In this document: positions 17,979 to 27,621 of the stretch, piece after piece
Numbering within the stretch: the stretch's first letter is position 1
How the letters are laid out: every line of letters begins with the position of its first letter
Assembly: GCF_016583745.1 (NCBI RefSeq)
Contig: NZ_NRRQ01000013.1
Span: 50,001-114,000 of the forward strand
Length of the DNA stretch: 64,000 nt
Reading direction: 5' to 3'
Origin: Chromatium okenii
GTDB taxonomy: Bacteria > Pseudomonadota > Gammaproteobacteria > Chromatiales > Chromatiaceae
The notes under the pieces: model-generated
The model's database searches: none
Told to the model about the DNA's origin: nothing
The model's input: only the letters and a program-made list of their open reading frames with translations
Made by a program: the position numbers and the translations under genes

Positions 17979-18012
17979 ATTCGCTCGCCGTCACCGTGTA
18001 CGACGAGCGAAT
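17979..18012 (+). terminator. Hairpin downstream of phosphoribulokinase gene
   Basis: ATTCGCTCG at 17979-17987 pairs perfectly with CGAGCGAAT at 18004-18012. It is followed by GGTTT only, so the T-tract is weak. It lies between convergent genes and may serve both. Confidence 0.45.
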
Positions 18013-18042
18013 GGTTTGATGCAAGCAACGACACACTGTGTA

Positions 18043-18348
18043 TTATTCCGCTTCATTAAGCTGCTGTTTGAGAGCTGCAATTTGTTCTCGTAGCAACTTC
18101 AATTGTTCAATGTCATCTTGAAGTTCGCTAATCTCCCTTTTCAAACGCCAAATAGATTGTGATGTATCACGCGCTTGGCGCAAATTTGCCATCGCCTCCT
18201 GCAATGCAACCACGCCCAGCGCCTGTTGTTGAAACTGCTGGCGCCGCGCTGCGTCGCTATCCACATCAGGCTGTTCATTGGCGCGATAAACCCGATCAAG
18301 AATTTGATCCAAATCACGCCCGAATGGTTGTTGCGTGCTCTGAAACAT
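18043..18348 (-). CDS. Coiled-coil hypothetical protein
   Basis: A 101-residue protein. Its C-terminal half is a heptad-rich coiled-coil (IWRLKREISELQDDIEQLKLLREQIAALKQQLNEAE) and its N-terminus is Gln-rich. No family was recognised. It lies downstream of the SPOR-domain gene on the same strand, 130 bases away, and may act with it. Confidence 0.5.
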   Translation of the reverse strand: MFQSTQQPFGRDLDQILDRVYRANEQPDVDSDAARRQQFQQQALGVVALQEAMANLRQARDTSQSIWRLKREISELQDDIEQLKLLREQIAALKQQLNEAE

Positions 18349-18478
18349 CGGTATTCACCATTGACGGCGCTTACATGTCTGTGCGCAATGACCGCGTTAT
18401 CAATGGTGTCAGTATATCGGCGACAGGAGTTACAAACTGTGCGGCAGTTTTGACAATCACCACTCCCGCTTTACGCGG

Positions 18479-19501
18479 TTATGGCTGCGCTGGTGCCGCT
18501 GTGGATTGAATGTTTAATGCCGTCACGGTGGCATCTGCTGGCAATTTGCGAATCCACACATCCAATTCAGCTAATGCAGGCGGGAATTGCGCAATTGTCG
18601 TTTTTGCAGAAGCATAACTGGTGTGTAAACTATGAATTAACACAAACCAAGGTCGCCCGCGAAACGTCTCAGTTTGATAAAATACTCTTGGCGGCAAGGG
18701 CACTTTTTGCACATAAGTCATCAATTCTGCAAATGAAAAAAACCCAATCAGTTGTAAAGAATAAAGGGTGTCTGTCACTGCTACTGTTTCCGTAGCTGCT
18801 GAACTTGTGGCAGCTTGTGGCGTATTCACAGCAGTTGTTGGCGCGGGCGCAGCATCTACTTCCAATGCGGGATTAAATGGCACCGGTTTGATTTCTGTTG
18901 TGGCTTCTGAATTAACTGTTGCGGCACTGTCCAATGCTGGTTTTTCTACTGCGAGCGGCGGAGGTGGAGTGGGAATTGGCGCTGGTTCATTCAATGATGG
19001 TGGTGTCACTGATGCAGTTGGTGCTACCGCTCGCGCTAATCCTGTTACCCGCAGTGATAATTGCGTTAAACGTTCTTGTATGACTTTATTTTGTACGGCA
19101 TTATCAGGAATTTGCCGTTGTAGCGTATTCGCCATATCGCGCAATTCTGCAATCTCAGCCACCAATTCAGTGTGCTTTTGTTGCGTGTGCATATAAAACC
19201 CGCCCAAGCTCATGGTAATGAGGATGACCAGTCCTGCGATTAAACTGAGTGTCAAAATGCGCGTCGTTTTAAGACGGTCTCGCAGCGATGTATACTGTTT
19301 ACTGATTTGGTTCACTGCCCGCCGATGTTCATCATCAACATCAGCGATGCGCGTGATTAACGTGGCTTCACTATTTTGAAACGCGAGGCGATGTTTATCC
19401 AATGCCACCGTCAACCGATTTAATCGTTCTGATTGCGTGACAATCAACTCATCAGCCACCGTGCGTTCAGTGTCGTTGTCATCAAAAGGATTCGCTGCCA
19501 T
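18479..19501 (-). CDS. DamX-like SPOR-domain membrane protein
   Basis: A 340-residue bitopic inner-membrane protein. It has a cytoplasmic N-terminal coiled-coil (residues 1-80), one membrane helix (ILTLSLIAGLVILITMSLGGFYM), a periplasmic coil, a long Pro/Ala/Thr linker and a C-terminal SPOR-like domain (YSLQLIGFFSFAELMTYVQK... to VWIRKL). SPOR domains bind denuded peptidoglycan at division sites, so a role in cell division or wall remodelling is likely. GGAGG precedes the ATG at 19501. The overall plan resembles DamX, but sequence identity outside SPOR is not evident. Confidence 0.7.
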   Translation of the reverse strand: MAANPFDDNDTERTVADELIVTQSERLNRLTVALDKHRLAFQNSEATLITRIADVDDEHRRAVNQISKQYTSLRDRLKTTRILTLSLIAGLVILITMSLGGFYMHTQQKHTELVAEIAELRDMANTLQRQIPDNAVQNKVIQERLTQLSLRVTGLARAVAPTASVTPPSLNEPAPIPTPPPPLAVEKPALDSAATVNSEATTEIKPVPFNPALEVDAAPAPTTAVNTPQAATSSAATETVAVTDTLYSLQLIGFFSFAELMTYVQKVPLPPRVFYQTETFRGRPWFVLIHSLHTSYASAKTTIAQFPPALAELDVWIRKLPADATVTALNIQSTAAPAQP

Positions 19502-19600
19502 TGTCGCCTCCGTTTTATTTGTAGGTGCAGGTAAACTATTATACGCTCTGCTGCTTGTAGAGTTGCCTATACTCTGCTGATTATCACAACGAGAATCAAG

Positions 19601-20470
19601 ATGCGTATCACATTGAATTACAGCCTTTTAGTGCTATTATTCAGTATTGCAAAAGCAAGCTGGGCGCTATCAGGTGGACAAATTGATGTGCCAGAACAAT
19701 TCAAGGCAGTGGTGGCAATTATTATCAATGATCGCTTGCATTGTTCTGCAACTAAAATTGGCACCCATGCTTTTTTAACTGCGGCACATTGTGTCACTGA
19801 TTTACATCAGGGAACGTTGAATACGCATTTGCAAGCGGGGCAAAAACTATTGATTAGCGCCCATTCTCAACCGCCAGCGCGTCCCGCAGTACTTCAATTA
19901 ACCATTCAGCGAATTCAATTACATCCCGCTTATCAAACTGCATTGCACCGTTTTTTTGAATATAGAGAAACGCAAATCCGCGCTTATCAACAACGTTATC
20001 AGGGCGCTGAATTGGCGCAGCGGCTGCGGATGCTGGCGGCTAATCATCATTTCACAACACGCTTTCCTGATTTGGCAATCATTATGGTGCGTGACACAAC
20101 GGCACAAATTCCTTATTTTGCGGTGGATTGTGCGCCGTTGGCGGCTGATGCAGCGGTGCAAATCGTGGGCTACGGGCGGACGGGCGCGGCGAGTGCGCCA
20201 TTCGGACAGCGTCATTGGGGCACAACGGCGGTGATTCGCGTTGATTCGGTCAATTTTTACACCTATGGCGGGCAATTACGCGCAAATACGCCGTCACTCA
20301 CGCCGGGCGATTCCGGTGGGCCGGTGCTCCGCAACGGGCGGGTGGTGGGCGTCAATGGCACCGTTTACGGTCTCCAGCGCGGCGCGGCGCGTTCTAATAT
20401 GGCAGTCAATATCAATGGTTTAGCTGCGCCCAGCGCCTGCCGCGACTTTTTTCGAGATGTCACTCCATGA
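19601..20470 (+). CDS. Secreted trypsin-like serine protease
   Basis: A 289-residue S1-family protease with an N-terminal signal peptide (YSLLVLLFSIAKASWALS). The catalytic triad is visible as His in LTAAHC, Asp in FPDLAIIMV and Ser in PGDSGGP. It should cleave proteins in the periplasm or outside the cell. An unusual basic/Gln-rich insertion (YRETQIRAYQQRYQGAELAQRLRML) sits between His and Asp. It is coupled to the next gene by an ATGA overlap. Confidence 0.87.
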   Translation: MRITLNYSLLVLLFSIAKASWALSGGQIDVPEQFKAVVAIIINDRLHCSATKIGTHAFLTAAHCVTDLHQGTLNTHLQAGQKLLISAHSQPPARPAVLQLTIQRIQLHPAYQTALHRFFEYRETQIRAYQQRYQGAELAQRLRMLAANHHFTTRFPDLAIIMVRDTTAQIPYFAVDCAPLAADAAVQIVGYGRTGAASAPFGQRHWGTTAVIRVDSVNFYTYGGQLRANTPSLTPGDSGGPVLRNGRVVGVNGTVYGLQRGAARSNMAVNINGLAAPSACRDFFRDVTP

Positions 20471-21459
20471 TGCTCACGGTGATTTGTCCTGGTCTGCTCG
20501 GGCCGCTGCCGTATCTGCCGCAGCCGCGTCCGCCGTTGCCCACGCTCAACCGGTTGCTCGGACGGGCGCTCGCGCAGCAGGTGGCGATGACCTCGCCGGA
20601 GGCAGCAGTGCTCGCTGCTTGCGGTTGCCATCCTGCCGCGCCAACCGGGGCGTTATCGTTATACGGTGAAGCGGGCGACTGGGATGCGAGCGGCAACTGG
20701 TTTCACGCTGATCCGGTACATTTGCGTCCAGATCGTGAACAATTGCTGCTGTTTAGCGGCGCGACCATCGCTCCTGATGCGGCGGAAGCGGCAGCGTTGG
20801 TGGCGTTGTTTAACCAACATTTTGCTGCTGATGGGCTGCATTTGCTGGCGGCAACGCCCGAACGCTGGTATCTGCGCACGGCGCAACCGGTCGCGGTGGA
20901 CAGCCCGCCGCTGGCGCAGGTGCAGGGGCGAGCGTTGCATCCAGATATGATGACGGGCGCGGATGCTCGCCGTTGGCAATGCCTGCTGAATGAAACGCAG
21001 ATGCTGTTTTTTAATAGCGAAGTCAATCGGTTACGCGAACGGCAGCGGCGTCCGCTCATCAGCGGCATGTGGACGTGGGGCGGCGGGCAGTTGCCGCAAA
21101 GTTCCGCTGTTGCGCTGCCACAACTCATTGGCGATTTGCCGTTGCTGCGCGGTCTCGCTCGCCACGCAGCCGGTGAGCATCGCCCGCTGGCGCAGTGGCT
21201 TGCCGCTGCCGCACCCGTTGCTAATTGTTTGATTTATTGGGATAAAGCTGAAAAAGCACTGCAAAACCATGATGTGGCAGCTTGGGCAACGGCGCTGGTG
21301 GAACTCGACGCCGCGCTTGTCGCACCGGAGCGCCAACTCCGTGCTGAGGATGGGCAATTGGCGCTACTTGATCCAGAATTGGGGCGGCGTTTTCAAGTCT
21401 CGCGGACGGCGTTGCGACGGTTTTGGCGGCGACAGGATTTATTTGCGCTGATGGGGTAA
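20467..21459 (+). CDS. Phosphoglycerate-mutase-like protein (COG4255-type)
   Basis: A 330-residue protein starting MLTVICPGLLGPLP. Recognisable stretches are CLLNETQMLFFNSEVNRLRERQRRPLISGMWTWGGG and IYWDKAEKALQNHDVAAWATALVELDAAL. The family is often labelled cofactor-independent phosphoglycerate mutase or regulatory protein, but function has not been shown to my knowledge. The start overlaps the protease stop (ATGA), so the two are co-translated. Confidence 0.6.
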   Translation: MMLTVICPGLLGPLPYLPQPRPPLPTLNRLLGRALAQQVAMTSPEAAVLAACGCHPAAPTGALSLYGEAGDWDASGNWFHADPVHLRPDREQLLLFSGATIAPDAAEAAALVALFNQHFAADGLHLLAATPERWYLRTAQPVAVDSPPLAQVQGRALHPDMMTGADARRWQCLLNETQMLFFNSEVNRLRERQRRPLISGMWTWGGGQLPQSSAVALPQLIGDLPLLRGLARHAAGEHRPLAQWLAAAAPVANCLIYWDKAEKALQNHDVAAWATALVELDAALVAPERQLRAEDGQLALLDPELGRRFQVSRTALRRFWRRQDLFALMG

Positions 21460-21467
21460 TGTGTCAC

Positions 21468-21487
21468 ACACTGCGATTTCGCAGTGT
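21468..21487 (+). terminator. Short perfect hairpin after the mutase-like gene
   Basis: ACACTGCG, loop ATTT, CGCAGTGT. No T-tract follows, so factor-independent termination is doubtful. It may instead be an operator or mRNA-end structure upstream of the RTX gene. Confidence 0.35.
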
Positions 21488-21555
21488 ATGATAATCAAGT
21501 ATTCTTATTGAGAGCAGAACGGTTTTAGTTTCCTCATTCGTTTTAAGGAGAGAAA

Positions 21556-24500
21556 ATGGCTACATTTATGTTCAATACGATCACCAACGGTCAGGTGATC
21601 ACGTTTAATCCAGTGACCGACGTCTTTCAGTTTGATAATCCAGCAATTAACGCTGGTTTAGGTTCGATTACTGCGGTAGGGAATAACCTGAACTTCGTTT
21701 ATCCTGGAAAATCTTTTTCTTTGATGAATGTCAGCTTAGGGCAACTGACTTCAAAGAATATTACCTTTACCAGTGGTAGTAAGTTGTTAGTTGGTGATGA
21801 TACGACAAATACAATCAATGATAACTCATCCAACACATTATTTAGTGGTGGTACCCAACCTGATTTACTGTATGGCATGGGCGGTGACGATACCTTAGAT
21901 GGGGGCAGTAATGCAGATGTGATGATTGGTGGTGACGGTGCTGATACCTATACTGCCAATGATGAAGGCGATCAAGTTAACGAAACAAATGATTCAAAAG
22001 ATCAGACTGAGCGTGATATTGTCAATGCTTCCGTTAGCTATACATTGAATGCGAATGTTGAAGATTTAGTACTGACGGGAACGAGCAACATTAACGGCAC
22101 TGGTAATGAGCTTGATAATATCCTCACTGGCAATTCTGGCAATAATCTATTAGATGGCGGTTCTGATTCTAATGGCGACACCATGCGTGGTGGCAATGGT
22201 GATGATATTTACCTTGTTAGTAGCAATGATGACCAAGTTGAAGAATCTTCTTTATCAACCGCCGGTGGTGGTATTGACACCGTGCGTTCTTTTGTAAGTT
22301 ATACCCTGCCAGACAACGTCGAAAACTTAGAACTGCAAGATATTTTCGGAGATATCTACGCTATAAATGGAACAGGCAACGCGCTCAATAACAAACTGAT
22401 TGGCAATAACGATCCGAATGTTTTAGATGGTCTTGGTGGTGCTGATACCATGGATGGCGGTGACACCAGTGACATTTACTATGTCGATAATATTGGTGAT
22501 GTGGTCATTGAAACGAACACTGCGGTCACTACCAACCAGATCGATTTAGTAAAGTCATTTGTTAGTTACACGTTGACTCCGAACGTTGAAAACTTGCAGT
22601 TAATGAGTGGCAACGATATTAACGCAACTGGGAACACGCTTAACAACATCTTTTATGCCAACACCGGAGATAACGCTTTTGATGGATTATCTGGTATAGA
22701 TACGGTTTCTTATGAGGCGCAGCTTAATGCAAAAGCAATCTATTCTGGCGCTGATGCAACCTATACTGGCGTAGTGATTTCGTTGGCAGTTCCCGGAGCA
22801 CAAGCAACTCGCGGTTCTGGTAAAGATACCTTTGTTAACATTGAGAATCTTATCGGGAGTCAATATAACGATTCATTGACTGGTGATGGCAAAGATAACC
22901 GCTTAGATGGCTCGACTGGTGCTGATCTTTTGACAGGCGGTGAAGGTAACGATACCTACATTGTTGATAGCGCAGATATCGTGGTTGAAACTAGTACAGC
23001 AACGACTCAAATTGATACTGTAGAGTCGAGTGTCAGTTACATTTTGAGTAAAAATGTAGAGAATTTAGTTCTGACTGGTAAAGATGCTGTCAACGGTACC
23101 GGGAACGAATTACCCAATGTCATTACCGGCAACGGAAGTGCGAATGTCTTAGATGGTATGGCTGGCGCTGATCGATTAGAAGGTGGTGCGGGCAATGATC
23201 GTTATATCGTTGATAGTTTTGATACTGTAGTTGAAAAGGCGGGAATGGGAACAGATACCGTATTGGCAGATATTAGTTATCTGCTTCCAGCAAATGTTGA
23301 GAATTTGCAGTTGTTAGGATCGGAAAACCTGAATGGCACTGGTAATACGCTGGCAAACGTGATTTATCCCAACACGGGTGATAATATCCTGAAGGGTGGC
23401 GGTGGTATTGATACAGTCTCTTATCAGTTTGGTGTCATCGGCACCGGCGGCACCGGCGTTCGCGTTGATTTAGCAATCACCACGGCGCAGCTGACCGGTG
23501 GTTCAGGAACAGATACGTTAGTCGGTTTTAGCAATATAACAGGCAGCATTTATAGTGATTTTTTGAGTGTAACCGATACTGATAACGTGTTGGATGGTTT
23601 AGATGGTAGTGATACAGTTTCTTATGAAAGTGCAACGGCTGGCATTATTGTTGACTTGAGCAGCAAAAATCCTCAGAAAACAGGAGGGTCTGGTACGGAT
23701 AAACTGCTGAATGTCGAAAATTTAGTTGGCAGTACTTTTAACGATGTGATTACTGCTAGTAATGCCAACAATGTCATCACTGGTGGCAGCGGTTTTGATA
23801 CAGTCTCCTATGCTACTGCAGCGGCAGTTAAGGTCGATTTAACGTTGACAACCATGCAAGATACTCGCGGTTCTGGTAGCGATACGCTTATCAGCATTGA
23901 AAATCTGACTGGTAGTAAATTTAACGACATTTTGATTGGCAATACTGATGACAATGTTTTGAACGGCGGACCCGGCATTGATAGTATGAGTGGCGGTGAT
24001 GGTAACGATACCTACCTGGTTGACAACGTTCTTGATGTGATTACTGAAACCAGCACTGCGGTAACACAGATTGATGTCGTGCAAGCAAATGTGAGTATTA
24101 CGTTGGCGGATAATGTTGAGAATCTACAACTGTTGGATGTTAAAAAGGTTGTCATCAACGGAACTGGTAACGTACTCAATAATAGCCTGACTGGTAATGC
24201 CAGCAACAATATGTTGATTGGTAGTGCCGGCAACGACACGCTGAATGGCGGTGGCGGTCAAGATACATTGCAAGGTGATGCTGGCGCAGATTATTTTAGC
24301 TTTGGATTTTTAACCGATACTACGGTTTCTAATCCCGACATAATCAGCGATTTTTCTCAGACTCAAAAGGATAAGATTGATTTATCCTTGCCTACGTTTT
24401 ACTCAGAAGAGTTTACTTTTATTGGCAACAAAGTGTTTAGCGGTACTGCCGGTGAACTGCGTTTTGACATCAACGCAGGAAATACCATGGTGACAGGTGA

Positions 24501-24585
24501 TACCGATGGCAATGGCGTTGCAGATTTTAGTATTTTGTTAATGGGAGTGACGACAACAATATCGGCAACCGATTTTGTGCTTTAA
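21556..24585 (+). CDS. RTX-repeat calcium-binding protein, type I secreted
   Basis: A 1009-residue acidic protein with no Sec signal, preceded by AAGGAG. It is built from two alternating module kinds. One has the pattern VSYTL..NVENL.L.G...INGTGN.L.N.LTGN, followed by glycine-rich nonapeptides (LDGG.GAD.M.GG.GNDTYIVD). The other has DTVSYE....V.VDL......GSGTDTL..IENL.GS..ND. The nonapeptides form calcium-stabilised beta-rolls after export. The C-terminal segment (DYFSFGFLTDTT..NPDIISDFSQTQKDKIDLS and the end FVL) is typical of T1SS-secreted RTX proteins. No enzymatic domain is seen, so an adhesin or surface-layer role is the best guess. No type I exporter genes are in the window. The gene looks AT-richer than its neighbours. 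Confidence 0.88.
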   Translation: MATFMFNTITNGQVITFNPVTDVFQFDNPAINAGLGSITAVGNNLNFVYPGKSFSLMNVSLGQLTSKNITFTSGSKLLVGDDTTNTINDNSSNTLFSGGTQPDLLYGMGGDDTLDGGSNADVMIGGDGADTYTANDEGDQVNETNDSKDQTERDIVNASVSYTLNANVEDLVLTGTSNINGTGNELDNILTGNSGNNLLDGGSDSNGDTMRGGNGDDIYLVSSNDDQVEESSLSTAGGGIDTVRSFVSYTLPDNVENLELQDIFGDIYAINGTGNALNNKLIGNNDPNVLDGLGGADTMDGGDTSDIYYVDNIGDVVIETNTAVTTNQIDLVKSFVSYTLTPNVENLQLMSGNDINATGNTLNNIFYANTGDNAFDGLSGIDTVSYEAQLNAKAIYSGADATYTGVVISLAVPGAQATRGSGKDTFVNIENLIGSQYNDSLTGDGKDNRLDGSTGADLLTGGEGNDTYIVDSADIVVETSTATTQIDTVESSVSYILSKNVENLVLTGKDAVNGTGNELPNVITGNGSANVLDGMAGADRLEGGAGNDRYIVDSFDTVVEKAGMGTDTVLADISYLLPANVENLQLLGSENLNGTGNTLANVIYPNTGDNILKGGGGIDTVSYQFGVIGTGGTGVRVDLAITTAQLTGGSGTDTLVGFSNITGSIYSDFLSVTDTDNVLDGLDGSDTVSYESATAGIIVDLSSKNPQKTGGSGTDKLLNVENLVGSTFNDVITASNANNVITGGSGFDTVSYATAAAVKVDLTLTTMQDTRGSGSDTLISIENLTGSKFNDILIGNTDDNVLNGGPGIDSMSGGDGNDTYLVDNVLDVITETSTAVTQIDVVQANVSITLADNVENLQLLDVKKVVINGTGNVLNNSLTGNASNNMLIGSAGNDTLNGGGGQDTLQGDAGADYFSFGFLTDTTVSNPDIISDFSQTQKDKIDLSLPTFYSEEFTFIGNKVFSGTAGELRFDINAGNTMVTGDTDGNGVADFSILLMGVTTTISATDFVL

Positions 24586-24616
24586 CTATCGTTAGAGTCA
24601 GTTGCATCAATCCAAA

Positions 24617-24652
24617 CGCCAATAGATTAAACGATCTATTGGCGCTTTTTTT
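24617..24652 (+). terminator. Intrinsic terminator of the RTX gene
   Basis: An eleven-base perfect stem (CGCCAATAGAT / ATCTATTGGCG) with a six-base loop, followed at once by a run of seven T. It is a textbook factor-independent terminator 32 bases after the stop. Confidence 0.9.
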
Positions 24653-24674
24653 ACACTATTTTTTAGGAAAAAGA

Positions 24675-25010
24675 ATGTCTATTCCCTCTTGTCCGAATTG
24701 CAGTTCTGTGAACAGTTATTTAGATAGAACATTGTTGATTTGTCCCGATTGCGGGCATGAATGGTCAAGTACACAGGATGCCGATCTCACCGAGAATCTT
24801 GATGTTATTCGAGATGCAAACGGCACCGCTTTAGCAGATGGTGATTCCGTCGTTTTAATTAAAGACCTCAAAGTGAAGGGGTCTTCAACGACATTAAAAG
24901 TCGGTACGAAAATTAAAAAAATTCGCTTGGTGGGTGGCGATCATGAAGTTGATTGTAAAACAGATACGGGTAGTTTTATGTTGAAAGCCTGTTATTTGCG
25001 TAAAGCCTGA
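24675..25010 (+). CDS. PhnA/YjdM-type zinc-ribbon protein
   Basis: A 111-residue protein with an N-terminal zinc ribbon (CPNCSSVNSYLDRTLLICPDC) and a C-terminal PhnA domain (DSVVLIKDLKVKGSSTTLKVGTKIKKIRLV). Despite the name, this family is not clearly needed for phosphonate use and its function is open. The start at 24675 follows AGGA. It lies just after the RTX terminator, so it has its own promoter or depends on read-through. Confidence 0.85.
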   Translation: MSIPSCPNCSSVNSYLDRTLLICPDCGHEWSSTQDADLTENLDVIRDANGTALADGDSVVLIKDLKVKGSSTTLKVGTKIKKIRLVGGDHEVDCKTDTGSFMLKACYLRKA

Positions 25011-25092
25011 ACGCACACATTCAAGTCAAAGCCCTTCCGGTCTATGATATAAGCATATTCTATATCGGTATTTTGCCTAGAGCGATCTCGCA

Positions 25093-26001
25093 ATGGCTGA
25101 TCGTAGACTTCAAGTTTTTCATACAGTTGCGCGGTTATTGAGTTTTACCAAGGCCGCGCAGACGCTCCACATGACGCAACCGGCGGTCACTTTTCAGGTG
25201 CGTCAGCTCGAAGAGCACTTTAATACGCGGCTGTTTGATCGGACGCATAACCGCATTAGCCTCACTGAAGCGGGGCGCAAGGTATGTGAAGCGGCCGATC
25301 ATATCTTTGAAATTTATGCAGAAATGGAAAGTGCAGTGCGCGGCATCACTGGTCAAATTGGTGGCATTTTAACAATTGGTGCGAGCACCACAATTGCTGA
25401 ATACCTATTGCCACCGTTATTAGGTGATTTTTGTGCGCATTACCCGGAAGTGTCGATTCATTTGAAGGTTTCAAACACAGAAGGGATTGTTTCAATGGTG
25501 GAAAACAACGTCATTGATCTTGGAGTTGTGGAAGCACCAGTCACGAATAAAAATTTAGTGGTTGAAGTTTGTAAACTGGATCGTTTAGTCGCAATTATGC
25601 ACCCCAATCATCCACTTGCCAGCTTATCAGAAACCACGTTTGCGCATCTTTTGGAGTATCCATTTATTTGTCGTGAAGAAGGTTCTGGCACCCGCGAAGT
25701 GATTAACGATTATTTGCAACACCAACCAGATGGATACGCAACACTAAAAATTGCTATGGAACTGGGCAGTCCAGAAGCACTAAAAGGTGCCGTAGAAGCG
25801 GGAATGGGCGTGTCGGTGGTTTCTGGAACCACGATTCAAAAAGAATTAAAACTAGGCACCTTGGTTGCTATTCCAATGGTACCGCCATTAGAACGCCCCT
25901 TTTCATTCGTGCATCAAAAACAGAAATTTCGGCAGCGGGTGATGGAAGAATTACTTGAATTTGCCCGCAATTATTGTCGCAGCCAAGGCCAGCGTTCTTA
26001 A
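25093..26001 (+). CDS. LysR family transcriptional regulator
   Basis: A 302-residue LysR-type regulator. The N-terminal winged helix-turn-helix (LQVFHTVARLLSFTKAAQTLHMTQPAVTFQVRQLEEHF) is followed by an effector-binding domain that starts near GGILTIGASTTIAEYLLPPLL. The effector domain resembles the CysL-like group, which includes regulators of sulfur and carbon-fixation genes, but the ligand cannot be told. It ends one base before the next gene, so the two form an operon. Confidence 0.88.
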   Translation: MADRRLQVFHTVARLLSFTKAAQTLHMTQPAVTFQVRQLEEHFNTRLFDRTHNRISLTEAGRKVCEAADHIFEIYAEMESAVRGITGQIGGILTIGASTTIAEYLLPPLLGDFCAHYPEVSIHLKVSNTEGIVSMVENNVIDLGVVEAPVTNKNLVVEVCKLDRLVAIMHPNHPLASLSETTFAHLLEYPFICREEGSGTREVINDYLQHQPDGYATLKIAMELGSPEALKGAVEAGMGVSVVSGTTIQKELKLGTLVAIPMVPPLERPFSFVHQKQKFRQRVMEELLEFARNYCRSQGQRS

Positions 26002-26002
26002 A

Positions 26003-26395
26003 ATGATGACTTCCAAAACTCCCGAATTGAGTATTAAACGGCGCTTAATTAACTGCTTGGCGCAATTATCGGCAGCGGATCGTGACGCCTTATTAGCATT
26101 TGCGGAGTTTTTAGTACAACGGCGCACTATAGAGGCGCCGCCAATGGTGTCACCTGATGCTCCTGTACCGTTGCCGCGCCCTACCCAAGAAACCGTCATT
26201 GGTGCAATTAAACGATTGTCGCAGACTTATCCCATGTTAGACCGCACTGCGCTCTTAAATGAAACTTCAACACTCATGTCGGCGCATGTTATACAAGGAC
26301 GCACGGCTGAATCAGTGATTGACGCATTAGAAACGCTCTTTGCCCAGCAGTATCAAACCTATTGCGCACGCTATACCGAGGCGACAGATCACTAA
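26003..26395 (+). CDS. Conserved hypothetical protein, LysR operon partner
   Basis: A 130-residue soluble protein. The N-terminal helical part (LSIKRRLINCLAQLSAADRDALLAFAEFLVQRR) is followed by a proline-rich linker and a C-terminal helical part (ETVIGAIKRLSQTYPMLDRTALLNETSTLMSAHVIQGR). I regard it as a conserved proteobacterial family of unknown function. It starts immediately after the LysR stop and ends in a four-base convergent overlap with the diguanylate cyclase gene. Confidence 0.6.
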   Translation: MMTSKTPELSIKRRLINCLAQLSAADRDALLAFAEFLVQRRTIEAPPMVSPDAPVPLPRPTQETVIGAIKRLSQTYPMLDRTALLNETSTLMSAHVIQGRTAESVIDALETLFAQQYQTYCARYTEATDH

Positions 26396-27483
26396 AAAAA
26401 GTCAATGGTACTGGTGTGTTGATTGACAGCTTGTGCTTCAATTAAGCCGCGTGATAACAAATCTTCATAAAAACAACTTTGATTACGTCCATGCCCTTTA
26501 ACGTAATACAAAGCCTTGTCCGCCTGTCCAATTACAATAGATGAACCAGGTTGGCGGGTGATTTCAGTGACACCAATACTAATCGTGACCTGCCCCACGC
26601 CCGGAAACGCATATTGTGCGATTGTTTCTCGTGTTCGTTCGCACACAGATTGCGCATCTTCATAAGAAAAAGTACGGAATAAAGCAACGAATTCCTCGCC
26701 GCCATAGCGAAATAATAAATCCTCTTTACGAAAAATTAACTCTAATTGGCGAGCGAGTAAAATCAATACCTCATCGCCGTATAGATGTCCCCACTCATCG
26801 TTAATCCGCTTAAAATGATCGACATCAAGCAAACAGAGCCACGCATGACAGCCGTCCAGCGTGCGTCGATTGCGAGTGCATTTTTGCTGAAACTGCGCAT
26901 TACTCACCAATATTTTGGTGATTTCACTATCTAAAATTTCACGATTCAATAGACTCGTTAGCGTATCACGATGACTTTCTTCTAAGAGCGCCAAATAATT
27001 AGAATAGATGCGTAATAATCCATAAATCAAGCGTTTTGATTCAAAGCTAGGTTGTTTACCGCTGTGTAACAAGATGCCATAAATATCTTCTTGTTTGCCG
27101 TACACCGGATAAATAATGTACGCCACATCAGCTTCTATATCATGGTGTTCTACTAGCTCGCGCTGTTCAATGGCGCGAGTGATTAAATTTAGCACCCAAT
27201 CAGGCAATTCGTAGTCATTCACCTGTTGTTCAGAAATGACGATGCCTTGATTGGCATAGATGAGCAATGATAATTTTACGCGATTTTCGTTTTCAACTAC
27301 CGTGTTGCTCACTCGATAAAAACGAAATTCTTCACTTAAAAACAATTCTGATAATGTAATAGCGAGGCTGCGTTCTAATAATTCACGATCTTTGTAGCGC
27401 GTGATCTCAGCGAGTGAGTCAACAATACGCAATGTTGAAATTTTATTAACCAGCCCGCAATTGCTTTTCCGATCCTGAAACAT
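26392..27483 (-). CDS. Diguanylate cyclase (GGDEF domain)
   Basis: A 363-residue cytoplasmic protein with a GAF-like sensory N-terminus (residues 1-180) and a C-terminal GGDEF domain (DTLTSLLNRE onward). The active-site motif is GGEEF, and an allosteric RxxD inhibitory site (RKED) sits five residues before it, so the enzyme should make c-di-GMP with product feedback. The ATG at 27483 is preferred; the frame extends to a TTG at 27501. Confidence 0.9.
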   Translation of the reverse strand: MFQDRKSNCGLVNKISTLRIVDSLAEITRYKDRELLERSLAITLSELFLSEEFRFYRVSNTVVENENRVKLSLLIYANQGIVISEQQVNDYELPDWVLNLITRAIEQRELVEHHDIEADVAYIIYPVYGKQEDIYGILLHSGKQPSFESKRLIYGLLRIYSNYLALLEESHRDTLTSLLNREILDSEITKILVSNAQFQQKCTRNRRTLDGCHAWLCLLDVDHFKRINDEWGHLYGDEVLILLARQLELIFRKEDLLFRYGGEEFVALFRTFSYEDAQSVCERTRETIAQYAFPGVGQVTISIGVTEITRQPGSSIVIGQADKALYYVKGHGRNQSCFYEDLLSRGLIEAQAVNQHTSTIDFF

Positions 27484-27548
27484 GGCTTTTTTCCACGGCA
27501 AATGAAAAGGAATCTATACTGCGGGAGATTAGGGCATCATCCAGCAGA

Positions 27549-27591
27549 ACATCGCCACCACAAAGCGCAATGAATTGCGTGATGGCGATGT
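27549..27591 (-). terminator. Large stem-loop after the FmdB-like gene
   Basis: ACATCGCCA (27549-27557) pairs with TGGCGATGT (27583-27591), and within the loop CGCAAT pairs with ATTGCG. It lies downstream of the FmdB-like gene on the minus strand. There is no T-run, so it is a structured 3' end rather than a classic terminator. Confidence 0.4.
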
Positions 27592-27621
27592 ATTCAGTGG
27601 AGTTTTAAGCGGCAGTAACGG

